A stretch of DNA of 12,204 nt from JBDREW01 sp043819385. Lineage in GTDB: Bacteria; Patescibacteriota; Minisyncoccia; Minisyncoccales; GWA2-38-27. A program made the position numbers and the translations under genes. The stretch lies in the NCBI GenBank assembly GCA_043819385.1, contig JBDREW010000009.1:1-12204 (forward strand). The letters run 5' to 3'. The notes beneath the pieces were generated by a model. That model was not told the DNA's origin, did no database searches, and saw only the letters and a list, made by a program, of their open reading frames with translations. Positions 1-5,783 of this stretch are shown here, one piece after another (the first letter of the stretch is position 1; every line of letters begins with the position of its first letter).

Positions 1-20
1 GTATAAAATGAAATTTTAGG

Positions 21-26
21 TATAAT
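21..26 (+). promoter_or_regulatory. Candidate -10 box for the 53-3912 operon
   Basis: A perfect TATAAT lies 26 bases upstream of the ATG at 53. A -35 box at the usual 17-base spacing would fall at the left edge of the window, so it cannot be judged. Transcription from here would give a leader of roughly 20 bases with no Shine-Dalgarno sequence. In DNA this AT-rich, a chance match is possible. Confidence 0.4.
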
Positions 27-52
27 ACATATATAAAGTATAGATATTATAT

Positions 53-1087
53 ATGAATATAAATAGAATTAAAAATATTTTAATTTTTTTAGTGTTATTA
101 TTTCTTGGCTTTGTGCTTTTTTATTTTGTTATTGAATGGGTTGGTTGGGCTGAAATTAAAGAAATACTTTTCACTTTTTCAGGATACAAGGGAATAGTTA
201 TTTTAATATTAAGTATATTGATTTGGTTGGCTGGGCTTTTAAGATGGGAGTTTGTTCTTAAATCTTTTGGATATAAATTTTCACAATTAGGATTATTTGA
301 AATTTACTTCGCCAGTTATACACTTAATTATTTTTTCTCTCCTCCTGTTTATTTTGGCGATGAGCTTTTTAGATTATATGCTACCAAAAAGAAATTTTCT
401 ATTGAACAAGATAAAAATTTAGCCACTATTGCTATTGAAAAAGTTCTTAGCGCAAGTATTCTTTTATTATTTTTAGTTTTTGGGGCTATTTCTTTTATTT
501 TTTTAGTTAAAGTTCCATTTAAGAATTTTGGATTAATTTCTTTATCTGTTATAGGTGTTTTATCTGTTGCTCTTTTTCTTTTTTATTTTAGAAGTTTTAA
601 TAAAAAAAGTATTTTTAATATCTTTTTTAAAATATTTGGAATAAAAAATAAAAGAAACCAAGAAATATTTAATAATATTGAAGAAGAGATATTTCGTTTT
701 TTTGACTTTAAAAAAAGTTTAATGTGGAAAGGATTAACAGTTGCTTTTTCAAGATATTTTTTTATTTTTGCTCGTTGTTGGTTTTTAATATATTTTTTAA
801 CAGGAGGAACAGGAATTTTAATTCCTATAGTTGTATTATTGTTTTTATTTTTAGCCACTGTTCTTCCTTTTCCAGCTCGAATTGGTGGCTTAGAATTAAC
901 TCAGGCATTTGCTTTTGGTGTTTTAGGAATGGGAACAGCAGTTGGTATCACATTTAGCTTTATAATAAGAGGAGCTGAAATGTTAATTGCTCTTTTTGGA
1001 TTAGTTTTGTTTATAAGATTAGGGATTAAATTTTCTCATCAGGGAATTGAAAATATTACTAATAATACTAAAACTAAAAAAAGATAA
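53..1087 (+). CDS. Flippase-like integral membrane protein (LPG synthase TM region / UPF0104 type)
   Basis: This 344-residue protein is almost entirely hydrophobic, with about eight or nine predicted membrane helices (near residues 8-28, 46-66, 82-100, 131-154, 160-178, 227-248, 252-272 and 302-322). Two family marks of the PF03706 domain (MprF N-terminal/AglD-like) are visible: a GDELFRLY segment near 102-109 after the third helix, and PARIGGLELTQAF near 274-286 followed by the conserved late Arg (IIRGAEM). Such proteins are thought to move lipid-linked intermediates across the membrane or act beside glycosyltransferases. There is no C-terminal aminoacyl-transferase domain, so it is not a full MprF. 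The C-terminus is a short basic tail. It heads an apparent operon, with the next start 24 bp downstream. The fold assignment is fairly firm; the substrate is unknown. No Shine-Dalgarno sequence precedes the ATG. Confidence 0.8.
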   Translation: MNINRIKNILIFLVLLFLGFVLFYFVIEWVGWAEIKEILFTFSGYKGIVILILSILIWLAGLLRWEFVLKSFGYKFSQLGLFEIYFASYTLNYFFSPPVYFGDELFRLYATKKKFSIEQDKNLATIAIEKVLSASILLLFLVFGAISFIFLVKVPFKNFGLISLSVIGVLSVALFLFYFRSFNKKSIFNIFFKIFGIKNKRNQEIFNNIEEEIFRFFDFKKSLMWKGLTVAFSRYFFIFARCWFLIYFLTGGTGILIPIVVLLFLFLATVLPFPARIGGLELTQAFAFGVLGMGTAVGITFSFIIRGAEMLIALFGLVLFIRLGIKFSHQGIENITNNTKTKKR

Positions 1088-1111
1088 TTATTTTTTAATT
1101 TCTAAATTATT

Positions 1112-1747
1112 ATGAAAAAACAAATAAATAAAGTTATCAGAACATTAATAATCAGTGATTTCTTTTTACATGCTGGTTGGGGTCTTTTTGCTCCCTTTTT
1201 TGCTATTTTTGTAACTAAAAATATTGATGCAATAGAAGCAGTTAAAATAGTTGGTTTTGCTTCTTTCTTATACTGGACCATAAAGGCAATTTTACAAATT
1301 CCAATTAGTAGATATTTAGATAAAAGAAAAGGAGAAAAAGACGATTTTTGGTTTATGATTTTTGGATTGTTTTTAGCTAGTTTAGGTCCTTTTGGTTTTG
1401 TAATTTCTTCTTCTGCTTGGCACATTTATTTATTTCAAATAATATATGCAATTGGTATGTCATTTTTTGTTCCTTCTTGGAATGGGATTTTTACAAGGCA
1501 TATTGATAAAGGAAGAGAAGCATTTGAATGGGCCATGGATAGTACTATTTTAGGAATAGGAGCTGGAATTACTGGAGCTTTGGGAGCAATTACAATTTCT
1601 ATTTTTGGATTTACAACAGTTTTTCTTTTTGTAGGTGGACTTTATCTTTTATCAGGGTCTATTATCCTTATAACTCTTAAAGATGTTATTCCGATAGATC
1701 ATGTTACTCTTAAACGTTTTTCTTCAAAAGAAACTCAAAAATCATAA
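1112..1747 (+). CDS. Half-size MFS-like transporter, six membrane helices
   Basis: The protein is 211 residues with six predicted membrane helices (about 11-34, 44-66, 79-99, 103-124, 141-162, 166-188). Between helices 2 and 3 it carries RYLDKRKG (67-74), the hallmark basic loop of the major facilitator superfamily, normally G-x-L-x-D-R-x-G-R. A typical MFS protein has twelve helices and about 400 residues, so this equals only the N-terminal half. The stop is followed within 12 bp by the next gene, and I see no second half in any frame. It is therefore a genuinely short protein or an old truncation, not a local frameshift. A half-size protein could work as a homodimer; that is inference. The substrate cannot be read from the sequence. 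No Shine-Dalgarno sequence is present. Confidence 0.72.
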   Translation: MKKQINKVIRTLIISDFFLHAGWGLFAPFFAIFVTKNIDAIEAVKIVGFASFLYWTIKAILQIPISRYLDKRKGEKDDFWFMIFGLFLASLGPFGFVISSSAWHIYLFQIIYAIGMSFFVPSWNGIFTRHIDKGREAFEWAMDSTILGIGAGITGALGAITISIFGFTTVFLFVGGLYLLSGSIILITLKDVIPIDHVTLKRFSSKETQKS

Positions 1748-1759
1748 TTTAAAATATTG

Positions 1760-3484
1760 ATGATTAACAAAGAAATAGCTAAAATATTTTATGAGATTGC
1801 TAATTATTTAAGAATGGAAGAGGTTGCTTTTAAACCATATGCTTATCAAAAAGCAGGTTTTGTAATAGAAGCATTAGAAGAGGATCTAAAAGAGATTTAT
1901 GATAAGGGAGGAACTAAAGCACTTGAAGAAATTCCGGCGGTAGGAGAAAATATTGCTAAAACAATTGAAGAATATATTAAAACTGGAAAAATTAAATTTT
2001 TAGAAAAATTAAAAAAGAAAACACCTGTAAAATTAGATGAAATAATTAGAGTTGAAGGAATGGGAGTAAGAAAAGCAAAGATTCTTTACGATAAATTAAA
2101 TATTAAAAATTTAAAAGATTTAGAAAAAAAAGCAAAACAACACAAGATTGCTTCTTTGTTTGGTTTTGGAGAAAAAACTGAGAAAAATATTTTGGAAGCA
2201 ATTGCTTTTCTTAAAAAAAGCAAAGGCAGATTTCTTTTAGATGAGATAATGCCAGATGTAAAAGAAATTATTGAAAAATTAAAACAATTAAAAGAAGTAG
2301 AGGATATTAGTATTGCTGGTTCTTTAAGAAGAATGAAAGAGACCATTGGAGATGCTGATATTTTAGTGGCTTCAAAAAGTCCGGATAAGATTATGGACTT
2401 TTTTGTATCTATGCCCAGCGTTGTTAAAGTTTGGTCAAAAGGGCTAACTCGTTCATCTATAAGAGTTAAACAAGGTTTTGATATAGATTTAAGAGTAGTT
2501 TCTAAAAAAAGTTTTGGTTCTGCATTGCAATATTTTACTGGCTCAAAAGAACATAATATTATTACCCGTAAAATTGCTATAGATAAAGGTTTAAAACTAA
2601 ATGAATACGGAGTATTTAGAGGTTCTAAAATGATTGCCGGTAAAACAGAAAAGGAAGTTTATAATTCAATTGGACTTGATTTAATTCCTCCTGAAATGAG
2701 AGAAGATCAAGGAGAAGTTGAAGAATCTTTAAATAAGAATTTACCTGACATTATTAATTATAATGATATTAAAGGAGATTTACATTGTCATTCTAATTGG
2801 GATGGAGGAAATAATTCAATTCAAGAAATGGCTGATATGGCTCAAGAATTAGGATATGACTATATCGGTATATCAGATCATACTAAGTTTTTAAGAATTG
2901 AAAATGGTTTAAATGAAAAGCAGTTAGAACAACAGAGAAAAGAAATAGATAAGATAAATTCTAAATTTCAATCAAAAGGTTCAAAGTTTAGGATTTTACA
3001 AGGAGCTGAAACAAACATTTTAAATGATGGCTCAATTGATATTAAAGATTCGGCATTAAAAAAATTGGACTATGTTATTACTGGTGTTCATTCAAATATG
3101 AAAATGAGTAAATCAAAAATGACTGAAAGAATAATTAAAGCAATCAAAAATCCATATATTAATATTCTTGCTCACCCAACAGGCAGAGTACTTAAAAAGA
3201 GGGGAGAGTATCAGATTGATATGGATAAGATTTTAGAAACTGCCAAAAGTACAAAAACAATTTTGGAAATTAATTCTTCTCCAGATAGATTGGATTTGAA
3301 AGATGTAAATATTAGAAAAGCAAAAGAAATGGGAATTAAAATGATAATTAATACTGACGCTCATGATAAAAATCGATTAAAAATCATTGAATTTGGAATC
3401 AGCCAAGCCCGACGCGGTTGGGCCGAGCCAAAAGACATAATTAACACCCAACCTTTATCAACATTATTAAAATACTTTAAATAA
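1760..3484 (+). CDS. polX: DNA polymerase X family protein with C-terminal PHP nuclease domain
   Basis: The 574-residue protein has the full bacterial PolX layout. Residues 1-150 carry helix-hairpin-helix repeats (IPAVGENIA near 58-66, GMGVRKA near 100-106). The nucleotidyltransferase core has GSLRR at 187-191, catalytic aspartates D198 and D200 (GDADILV), and a third Asp in FDIDLRV (D243). The PHP domain from about 335 keeps its metal ligands: HCHS (H342, H344), SDH (D373, H374), E417 in GAETN, H444 in GVHS, H472 in LAHPTGR, and D533/H535 in TDAHD. The family does gap-filling synthesis and 3'-5' exonuclease/AP-endonuclease processing in base excision repair. Every motif is intact, so an active enzyme is expected. 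I chose ATG 1760 over the adjacent TTG 1757. It starts 12 bp after the MFS stop, with no Shine-Dalgarno sequence. Confidence 0.93.
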   Translation: MINKEIAKIFYEIANYLRMEEVAFKPYAYQKAGFVIEALEEDLKEIYDKGGTKALEEIPAVGENIAKTIEEYIKTGKIKFLEKLKKKTPVKLDEIIRVEGMGVRKAKILYDKLNIKNLKDLEKKAKQHKIASLFGFGEKTEKNILEAIAFLKKSKGRFLLDEIMPDVKEIIEKLKQLKEVEDISIAGSLRRMKETIGDADILVASKSPDKIMDFFVSMPSVVKVWSKGLTRSSIRVKQGFDIDLRVVSKKSFGSALQYFTGSKEHNIITRKIAIDKGLKLNEYGVFRGSKMIAGKTEKEVYNSIGLDLIPPEMREDQGEVEESLNKNLPDIINYNDIKGDLHCHSNWDGGNNSIQEMADMAQELGYDYIGISDHTKFLRIENGLNEKQLEQQRKEIDKINSKFQSKGSKFRILQGAETNILNDGSIDIKDSALKKLDYVITGVHSNMKMSKSKMTERIIKAIKNPYINILAHPTGRVLKKRGEYQIDMDKILETAKSTKTILEINSSPDRLDLKDVNIRKAKEMGIKMIINTDAHDKNRLKIIEFGISQARRGWAEPKDIINTQPLSTLLKYFK

Positions 3485-3543
3485 AAAACAATGAAAAATA
3501 TTTCAAATACGATTAAAAATTTAAAAACGATAATTAAAGAATT

Positions 3544-3912
3544 ATGAAAATTGTATTTATTGCGGGACCATATATAGGTGATGGAAATAAAGAAAGCATT
3601 GAGAAGAATATTCGGAATGCTGAAAAATATCAGATTGCTCTTGCTAATGCTGGAGTTGGTTTTTTTTGTCCCCATAATCATACAGAACATTTTCAAGAAA
3701 AAGCAAATGCTCCAGAAAAATTTTATCGAGAATTAGATAGAGAAATTTTAAAAAGAACCTGTGATGGAATTCTTGTTATTCCTGCGTGGGAAACTTCTGA
3801 AGGTACTAGAGCAGAAATAGAATGGGCGAAAAAAAATAATATTCCAACTTTTTTTCCAAAATCTGTAGATAATTTATCTGAAATAATAAATTGGTCAAAA
3901 AAAAGAGATTGA
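3544..3912 (+). CDS. DUF4406 / nucleoside 2-deoxyribosyltransferase-like protein
   Basis: The protein is 122 residues and Rossmann-like. AGPY (7-10) follows the first strand, FCPHNHTEHF lies at 41-50, and CDGILVIPAWETSEGT (73-88) is followed by E91. This pattern (N-terminal AGPY, then D-G-[IL] and S-x-G-T-x-x-E) belongs to the DUF4406/nucleoside 2-deoxyribosyltransferase superfamily, whose members cleave or transfer the N-glycosidic bond of deoxynucleosides or nucleotides. The Glu after SxGT matches the usual catalytic Glu. The exact substrate is not predictable; a role in cleaning or salvaging nucleotides would fit its place behind polX, but that is inference. The ATG overlaps the TGA stop of an 18-codon ORF (ATGA). 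The stop codon is TGA, 19 bp before a clear terminator, which supports standard stop usage. Confidence 0.75.
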   Translation: MKIVFIAGPYIGDGNKESIEKNIRNAEKYQIALANAGVGFFCPHNHTEHFQEKANAPEKFYRELDREILKRTCDGILVIPAWETSEGTRAEIEWAKKNNIPTFFPKSVDNLSEIINWSKKRD

Positions 3913-3931
3913 AGAGTGAAATAAATCAAAT

Positions 3932-3962
3932 GACTTGATTAATTTCAAGTCCTTTTTATTTA
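3932..3962 (+). terminator. Rho-independent terminator of the left operon
   Basis: GACTTGA (3932-3938) and TCAAGTC (3945-3951) form a perfect 7-bp stem around a six-base loop, followed by CTTTTTATTT. It begins 19 bp after the TGA at 3912, where the 53-3912 operon should end. Confidence 0.8.
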
Positions 3963-3979
3963 AAAAAAGAGAGTTGGGG

Positions 3980-4028
3980 GAGACCCGACCCCTAAAGAGA
4001 GAGAAAAGTTTTAGAGAGGTCGGGTCTC
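3980..4028. repeat. Intergenic hairpin repeat, copy A
   Basis: GAGACCCGACC (3980-3990) and GGTCGGGTCTC (4018-4028) are perfect 11-bp inverted arms around a 27-base purine-rich spacer containing AAAAGTTTT. This is the first of five related elements in the window (B-E below). It is GC-rich in otherwise AT-rich DNA and codes for nothing. It lies between two outward-flanking terminators. Confidence 0.85.
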
Positions 4029-4048
4029 GGGAGAGGGAAAAGCTGGTA

Positions 4049-4097
4049 GAGCCCCGACCTCCAAGGAGAGGGAAAAGTTTTGGGGAGGTCGGGTCTC
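4049..4097. repeat. Intergenic hairpin repeat, copy B
   Basis: The 14-base arms (4049-4062 and 4084-4097) pair at 13 of 14 positions around a 21-base spacer with GAGAGGGAAAAGTTTT. AGCTGG precedes the left arm by two bases, and related sequence precedes copies C and D. It is arranged head-to-tail with copy A at a spacing of 69 bases. Confidence 0.85.
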
Positions 4098-4159
4098 GGA
4101 GAGGAGAGGGATAGAAAAATTAAAAATCAAAAATAAAAAGGAGAGAAGGAAGCTGGGAA

Positions 4160-4215
4160 GAGGTTGGACCTCTCTTCGAGAGGGAGGGGGGAAGTTTTTT
4201 TAGAGGTCCGACCTC
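4160..4215. repeat. Intergenic hairpin repeat, copy C (variant arms)
   Basis: Arms GAGGTTGGACCTCT (4160-4173) and AGAGGTCCGACCTC (4202-4215) pair over 14 positions with one T-G wobble. The arm sequence differs from copies A, B and D, yet both arms changed together, so pairing is kept. Each arm is also a small palindrome by itself (GAGGT-TGG-ACCTC and GAGGT-CCG-ACCTC). The spacer contains a second local hairpin, CCTCTC-TTC-GAGAGG (4169-4183), and then GGGGGGAAGTTTTTTT. Confidence 0.85.
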
Positions 4216-4275
4216 GGGGAGGAGAAGGAAAGAAAAAGGAAAGAGAGGGAAAGAGGAAGAAAGGGAGGGGGAAAA
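4216..4275. repeat. 60-nt polypurine tract
   Basis: Sixty consecutive bases are only A or G on the + strand. The tract directly follows the right arm of hairpin copy C and ends 11 bases before the bidirectional terminator. It is low-complexity DNA with no ORF. A tract like this could form triplex (H-) DNA; nothing in the sequence shows that it does. Confidence 0.9.
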
Positions 4276-4286
4276 TAGAGTTGAAT

Positions 4287-4322
4287 AAAAAATGGGTTAG
4301 GTAAGACCTAGCCCATTTTTTT
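4287..4322. terminator. Bidirectional terminator facing rplT and the left operon
   Basis: ATGGGTTAGGT and ACCTAGCCCAT pair over 11 positions with one wobble around an AAG loop (4303-4305). The stem is flanked by AAAAAA on the left and TTTTTTT on the right, so it works on both strands. It starts 16 bp downstream of the rplT stop and should end the minus-strand ribosomal-protein transcript. It also backs up the plus-strand operon end. Confidence 0.88.
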
Positions 4323-4337
4323 GTAGATATAAAATTA

Positions 4338-4787
4338 TTATTTTTCGGTTTTAGTTTCAGATTTTGTTTCAGATTTTGTTTCAGATTTGGGTTCAGCTTT
4401 GGGTTCTGCTTCTGTTTTAGCAGGGGATACAGAGGTTTCGATAGATTTTACTTTTTCAACGATCTTATTAAATATATCCGGATTAGTTTCTACTAATTGG
4501 GATAATACTTTTCTATCAAGTTCTATATTATTTTTTTTAAGAGCTTCAATGAATCGGCTGTAAGTAATTCCTGATTCTCTACACAAGGCATTGATTTTAA
4601 TATTCCAAAGTTTTCTGAATTCTCTTTTCTTTGTTCGTCTATCTCTATATGAATAACTCCAAGCATGGAGTAATGCTTCTTTAGCTGCTTTATATTTTGA
4701 TTTTCTACCCCAACGAAATCCTTTTGTGTGTTGGAGTATATTTTTTCTGCGTTTATTTGCAGTTGTTCCTCTTTTTATTCTAGACAT
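4338..4787 (-). CDS. rplT: Large ribosomal subunit protein bL20 with long acidic/basic tail
   Basis: Residues 1-115 are a standard bL20: basic N-terminus (MSRIKRGTTANKRRKN), GFRWGRKSKYKAAKEA, the RKLWNIKINALCRESGITYS segment, and LDRKVLSQL. The protein binds 23S rRNA early in 50S assembly. bL20 normally ends near 117-120 residues; here it runs to 149 through a tail (about 116-149) of PK/EPK/SETK repeats, encoded by a 12-bp tandem repeat. The tail is likely disordered and surface-exposed or removable. A possible promoter (TTTCTA, 17 bp, TATAAA at 4809-4804) lies just upstream, which would let rplT be expressed apart from rpmI; this is weak evidence. The gene is separated from rpmI by 219 bp holding hairpin copy D. 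Confidence 0.96.
   Translation of the reverse strand: MSRIKRGTTANKRRKNILQHTKGFRWGRKSKYKAAKEALLHAWSYSYRDRRTKKREFRKLWNIKINALCRESGITYSRFIEALKKNNIELDRKVLSQLVETNPDIFNKIVEKVKSIETSVSPAKTEAEPKAEPKSETKSETKSETKTEK
4355..4402. repeat. 12-bp tandem repeat inside the rplT tail
   Basis: The unit TTTCAGATTTTG (plus-strand reading) is repeated about four times with decay toward the right. On the coding strand it gives SETK, SETK, SETK and then EPK-type copies. Unit number is likely to vary by replication slippage. Confidence 0.75.
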
Positions 4788-4852
4788 AATAATAAATTAA
4801 AAATTTATAAAATTAAGATGATAAATTAGAAATGGAGAGGGGAAAGTTGGGA

Positions 4853-4867
4853 AGAGGTCAGACCTCT
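4853..4867. repeat. Short palindrome related to the hairpin repeats
   Basis: AGAGGT-CAG-ACCTCT is a perfect 6-bp stem with a three-base loop. It resembles a single self-pairing arm of copy C and lies 22 bases before copy D, preceded by the same GGGAAAGTTGGGAAG context. It looks like a collapsed or half copy of the element. Confidence 0.6.
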
Positions 4868-4889
4868 AAGGAGAGAAGAAAGCTGGAAT

Positions 4890-4943
4890 GAGCCCCGACC
4901 TCTCTTCGAGAGGGAGGGGAAGTTTTTTTAGAGGTCGGGGCTC
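4890..4943. repeat. Intergenic hairpin repeat, copy D (perfect arms), between rpmI and rplT
   Basis: GAGCCCCGACCTCT (4890-4903) and AGAGGTCGGGGCTC (4930-4943) form a perfect 14-bp stem. The spacer contains CCTCTC-TTC-GAGAGG (4899-4913) overlapping the left arm, so two exclusive folds are possible. A 26-base pure-purine run (4944-4969) follows, as after copy C. The element lies inside the conserved rpmI-rplT operon and would be transcribed with it. Confidence 0.88.
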
Positions 4944-5006
4944 GGAGAGGAGAGAGGGAGAGGAGAGAGTGAATATAGTCATTAAAATATTTAAAAATAA
5001 ATAATT

Positions 5007-5192
5007 TTAATTGTGAAGTAATCTTTTAATCATTTTTGATTCAACCTTGCCAAGTTTAACTAATTTTCTTAGTTTTCTTTTAGTATTTCCTGATTTTTTC
5101 ATTCTATGATGGTCTTGTCCGATAGCTCTTCTAAGAACTTTTCCAGTTTTAGTAAATTTAAAACGTTTTTTAATTGATTTTCTTGTTTTCAT
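5007..5192 (-). CDS. rpmI: Large ribosomal subunit protein bL35
   Basis: This 61-residue, highly basic protein has the bL35 pattern: MKTRKSIKKRFKFTKTGKV at the start, then R-R-A-x-G-Q-D-H-H and the KRKLRKL segment. It is a structural protein of the 50S subunit. Length is near the family norm of about 64. It sits 37 bp downstream of infC on the same strand, the classical infC-rpmI-rplT order, but the usual close link to rplT is broken by a 219-bp insertion holding hairpin repeats. No Shine-Dalgarno sequence lies before the ATG. Confidence 0.96.
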   Translation of the reverse strand: MKTRKSIKKRFKFTKTGKVLRRAIGQDHHRMKKSGNTKRKLRKLVKLGKVESKMIKRLLHN

Positions 5193-5229
5193 AAAATTAT
5201 AATTAGAATCTATATTGATTATATATAAA

Positions 5230-5739
5230 CTATTTCTTTGATATAATCAAGGTCCATCCTCTTGGTTGTTTTTTTAATTCTCCTTCAGTTTTAATTGGGA
5301 TTAGTCCTTCTAAAATTTCAAGAAATTTTTTTATTTTATCTTCAGCAAAATGACTAAGAGCTCTTTCTCTTCCTTTTAATTTCATTTCTATTCTGACTTT
5401 ATCTCCTTTTTCTAAAAATTTCTTTGCTTGTTTTGCTTTTGTTTCTGAGTCATGGTCAGATATTCCAAAACGTAATCTTATTCCTTTTATTTCCCCTGCT
5501 TTTTGATGTTGCTTGGCTGATTGGTCTTTCTTTTTTTGTTGGTATAAGTATTTACCATATTCCATTATTTTGCAAACAGGGGGGACAGTTTTTTCTGTTA
5601 CTTGGATTAAATCTAATCCACGATCTTTAGCCATTTGAATTGCTTTTTCTAATTCTAAAATACCCATCTGTTGGCCAGTTTCATCGATTAATCTTACTTT
5701 TTCTGCTCTTATTTGATTGTTTATATATGTTCTCTTAAT
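5230..5739 (-). CDS. infC: Translation initiation factor IF-3, probable ATT start
   Basis: The core contains DLIQVTEKTVPPVCKIMEYG and the C-terminal RNA-binding domain (KGIRLRFGISDHD, FLEKGDKVRIEMKLKGRE), so it is clearly IF-3, which binds the 30S subunit and proofreads initiation. The first ATG is at 5667 and would give only 145 residues, missing the conserved N-terminal strand. The same frame continues upstream without a stop for 26 codons and encodes RTYINNQIRAEKVRLIDETG, the expected IF-3 N-terminus. The only sensible start there is ATT at 5739-5737, giving 169 residues; no ATG, GTG or TTG exists in that stretch. infC in E. coli also starts at AUU, and IF-3 represses its own translation through that codon. 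The same control is inferred here. It follows ssrA by 45 bp. Confidence 0.9.
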   Translation of the reverse strand: MKRTYINNQIRAEKVRLIDETGQQMGILELEKAIQMAKDRGLDLIQVTEKTVPPVCKIMEYGKYLYQQKKKDQSAKQHQKAGEIKGIRLRFGISDHDSETKAKQAKKFLEKGDKVRIEMKLKGRERALSHFAEDKIKKFLEILEGLIPIKTEGELKKQPRGWTLIISKK

Positions 5740-5783
5740 ATTTTTTTACTTTAATTTTTATTATCTATCTATTTTTATTAATG

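Noticed and set aside
1757..1759. Start of polX at TTG 1757.
   Set aside because: ATG follows directly at 1760 and is the better codon; the difference is one residue.
3910..3912. TGA read as Gly or Trp (alternative code).
   Set aside because: TGA closes the DUF4406-like gene at its expected length, 19 bases before a terminator, and all other genes read normally without internal TGA.
3980..4215. The regularly spaced repeats could be a CRISPR array.
   Set aside because: The repeats are inverted arms with conserved, purine-rich spacers; true CRISPR spacers are unique and repeats are direct and near identical. No cas gene is in the window.
5740..5783. An L20-binding leader (as in low-GC Gram-positives) upstream of infC.
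   Set aside because: Only 44 AT-rich bases separate ssrA from infC, too few for the known structure, and no fitting stems are seen.
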